NCBI GenBank assembly: GCA_017483405.1
Contig: JAFUWP010000179.1
Location: 1-16,052, forward strand
Direction: 5' to 3'
Length of the DNA stretch: 16,052 nt
DNA from: Oscillospiraceae bacterium
Lineage (GTDB): Bacteria > Bacillota > Clostridia > Oscillospirales > Ruminococcaceae
A program made the translations under genes and the position numbers. Of this stretch, positions 14,727 through 16,052 are shown piece after piece (the first letter of the stretch is position 1; the number at the start of each line of letters is the position of its first letter). A model generated the notes under the pieces. The model searched no databases. It saw nothing but the letters and a program-made list of their open reading frames with translations, and was not told where the DNA came from.

Positions 14727-16052
14727 ATGAATACTAAAAAAACAGAGAATCCGAATGATTTTCCTCTTTATTTGTTCTATCAGGGGAAAAATAACGAAAG
14801 CTATAAGTTTTTCGGCGTACATGAGATAGAAGAAGACGGCGTGAAAAAACACCGTTTCCGCGTATGGGCTCCGAACGCTGTCAGCGTTTCGGTAGTAGGA
14901 GATTTCAATAACTGGAAACGTGAACCCAATCCCATGACCCTCATCACGGACGGCGTATGGGAGGCAGTGATTGAAAATCTCGCCCAGTTTGATGCCTATA
15001 AATACAGCATTGAAACGCGTTCCGGCGAACTGCTTATGAAAAGTGACCCTTATGCCAATCATTTCGAGACGCGTCCGGCCAATGCTTCCAAAATCTACGA
15101 AAGTTCCTATACATGGCATGACAGTGAATGGCTGGAAAAGAAAACCCGTCAGATTGTCTATAAAAGTCCCATGAATATTTATGAAGTACATCTGGATTCA
15201 TGGAAAAGAAACGATGATAATACCGTTCTGGATTACGTGACATTTGCCAAGCAGATGATTCCGTATATGAAAAAAATGTCCTATACCCATATTGAATTCA
15301 TGCCTCTGACGGAATATCCGTTTGACGGTTCATGGGGGTATCAGGTAACGGGCTATTTTGCACCTACTTCCCGTTACGGCACACCTGACCAGTTCCGCGA
15401 AATGATTGATTTGTTCCATCAGAACGAAATCGGCGTGATTCTGGACTGGGTTCCGGCGCACTTCCCGAAAGATGCCTACGGCCTGTATGAGTTTGACGGC
15501 ACATGCTGTTATGAATATACCGACCCTAATAAAATGGAGCATAAATCATGGGGTACAAGAGTATTTGACTATGGAAAGGGCGAAGTGCGTTCTTTCTTGA
15601 TTTCCAGTGCCTGCTACTGGCTTGACCAGTTCCATCTGGACGGCCTGAGAGTGGATGCTGTTGCCTCAATGCTCTATCTGGACTACGACCGCAGAGACGG
15701 CGAATGGACTCCCAATATCAACGGCGGTCATGAGAATCTCGAAGCAGTAGAATTTTTCCGCAATCTGAACGAAGCTGTCTTCTCCAAGCATCCCGATGTG
15801 CTCATGATTGCTGAAGAATCCACTGCATGGCCATTAGTCACCAAGCCGACTGACATCGGCGGACTGGGATTCAATTTCAAGTGGAATATGGGCTGGATGA
15901 ATGATATGCTCCAGTATATGTCTCTTGACCCGATTTACAGAGCGTTCAATCATGACAAGCTGACATTCTCATTCTTCTACTGTTTCTCTGAAAATTACAT
16001 TCTGCCGATTTCGCATGATGAAATTGTTTACGGCAAGTGCTCCATGCTGAGA
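14727..16052 (+). CDS. glgB: GlgB, 1,4-alpha-glucan branching enzyme (3' truncated)
   Basis: GlgB cuts alpha-1,4 glucan chains and re-attaches the piece through an alpha-1,6 bond, making the branches of glycogen; it is a GH13 enzyme with an N-terminal CBM48. The 442 codons here run off the window, so roughly the last third (end of the barrel and C-terminal domain) is missing. CBM48 is seen in FRVWAPNAVSVSVVGDFNNW (44-63). The four GH13 regions follow: I DWVPAHFPKDAYG (240-252), II GLRVDAVASMLYLDY with nucleophile D310, III LMIAEEST with acid/base E363, IV LPISHDEIVYG with D431. INGGHENLEA is also typical. ATG 14727 has only a weak GGCAGAG upstream; an in-frame GTG at 14679 is a less likely alternative. 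It has its own promoter and long leader. Confidence 0.95.
   Translation, partial: MNTKKTENPNDFPLYLFYQGKNNESYKFFGVHEIEEDGVKKHRFRVWAPNAVSVSVVGDFNNWKREPNPMTLITDGVWEAVIENLAQFDAYKYSIETRSGELLMKSDPYANHFETRPANASKIYESSYTWHDSEWLEKKTRQIVYKSPMNIYEVHLDSWKRNDDNTVLDYVTFAKQMIPYMKKMSYTHIEFMPLTEYPFDGSWGYQVTGYFAPTSRYGTPDQFREMIDLFHQNEIGVILDWVPAHFPKDAYGLYEFDGTCCYEYTDPNKMEHKSWGTRVFDYGKGEVRSFLISSACYWLDQFHLDGLRVDAVASMLYLDYDRRDGEWTPNINGGHENLEAVEFFRNLNEAVFSKHPDVLMIAEESTAWPLVTKPTDIGGLGFNFKWNMGWMNDMLQYMSLDPIYRAFNHDKLTFSFFYCFSENYILPISHDEIVYGKCSMLR

Noticed and set aside
14568..15191. A - strand frame of 207 codons across the glgB leader and 5' end
   Set aside because: The + strand carries unmistakable CBM48 and GH13 sequence; the antisense frame is a shadow.
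1..16052. CRISPR arrays, tRNA or rRNA genes, insertion sequences, phage or toxin-antitoxin genes
   Set aside because: No spaced repeats, no transposase or integrase frame, no recognisable RNA gene fold and no abrupt change of composition were seen.

Overview
The window reads as a chromosomal segment of an anaerobic, probably spore-forming Bacillota of the Oscillospiraceae/Ruminococcus type. The support is: a class 1B dihydroorotate dehydrogenase with its PyrK electron-transfer subunit, a SpoIIE stage II sporulation phosphatase behind a Spo0A-type promoter, AGAAAGGA-like ribosome binding sites, a cytosolic BspA-type leucine-rich repeat protein, and tandem YwqG/DUF1963 proteins. The genus is an inference; no rRNA or tRNA gene is present to confirm it.

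Layout. (1) 1-1799: end of pyrK, pyrD and ruvX, tightly packed on the + strand (pyrimidine synthesis, then 16S pre-rRNA/Holliday-junction nuclease family). (2) 1822-1995: a small single-span membrane protein gene on the - strand, the only convincing - strand gene, with its own -10 box, ribosome binding site and a hairpin terminator that overlaps the end of ruvX. (3) 2067-4053: trmL (tRNA wobble methyltransferase) followed by two tandemly duplicated YwqG-like genes. (4) 4086-5828: a DegV-family fatty-acid-binding protein and a cytosolic serine beta-lactamase-like hydrolase. (5) 5830-11877: an operon-like run of an HI0933-type flavoprotein, two unrecognised proteins, a COG2509-type FAD-dependent protein, rsmA and a leucine-rich repeat protein, with overlaps of 4 and 8 bases between members. 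(6) 11959-14315: spoIIE, preceded by an exact Spo0A box and a -10 box at the long 21-base spacing known for Spo0A-activated sigma-A promoters. (7) 14316-14726: a long spacer with a clear sigma-A promoter and a leader of about 285 nt containing at least five potential hairpins. (8) 14727-16052: the first 442 codons of glgB (glycogen branching enzyme), cut by the window edge.

Most genes are housekeeping (UMP synthesis, rRNA and tRNA methylation, glycogen). The two parts that most deserve a second look are the unidentified glgB leader, which may be a structured regulatory RNA and/or encode short leader peptides, and the spoIIE promoter. No CRISPR array, insertion sequence, phage gene, tRNA or rRNA was seen.
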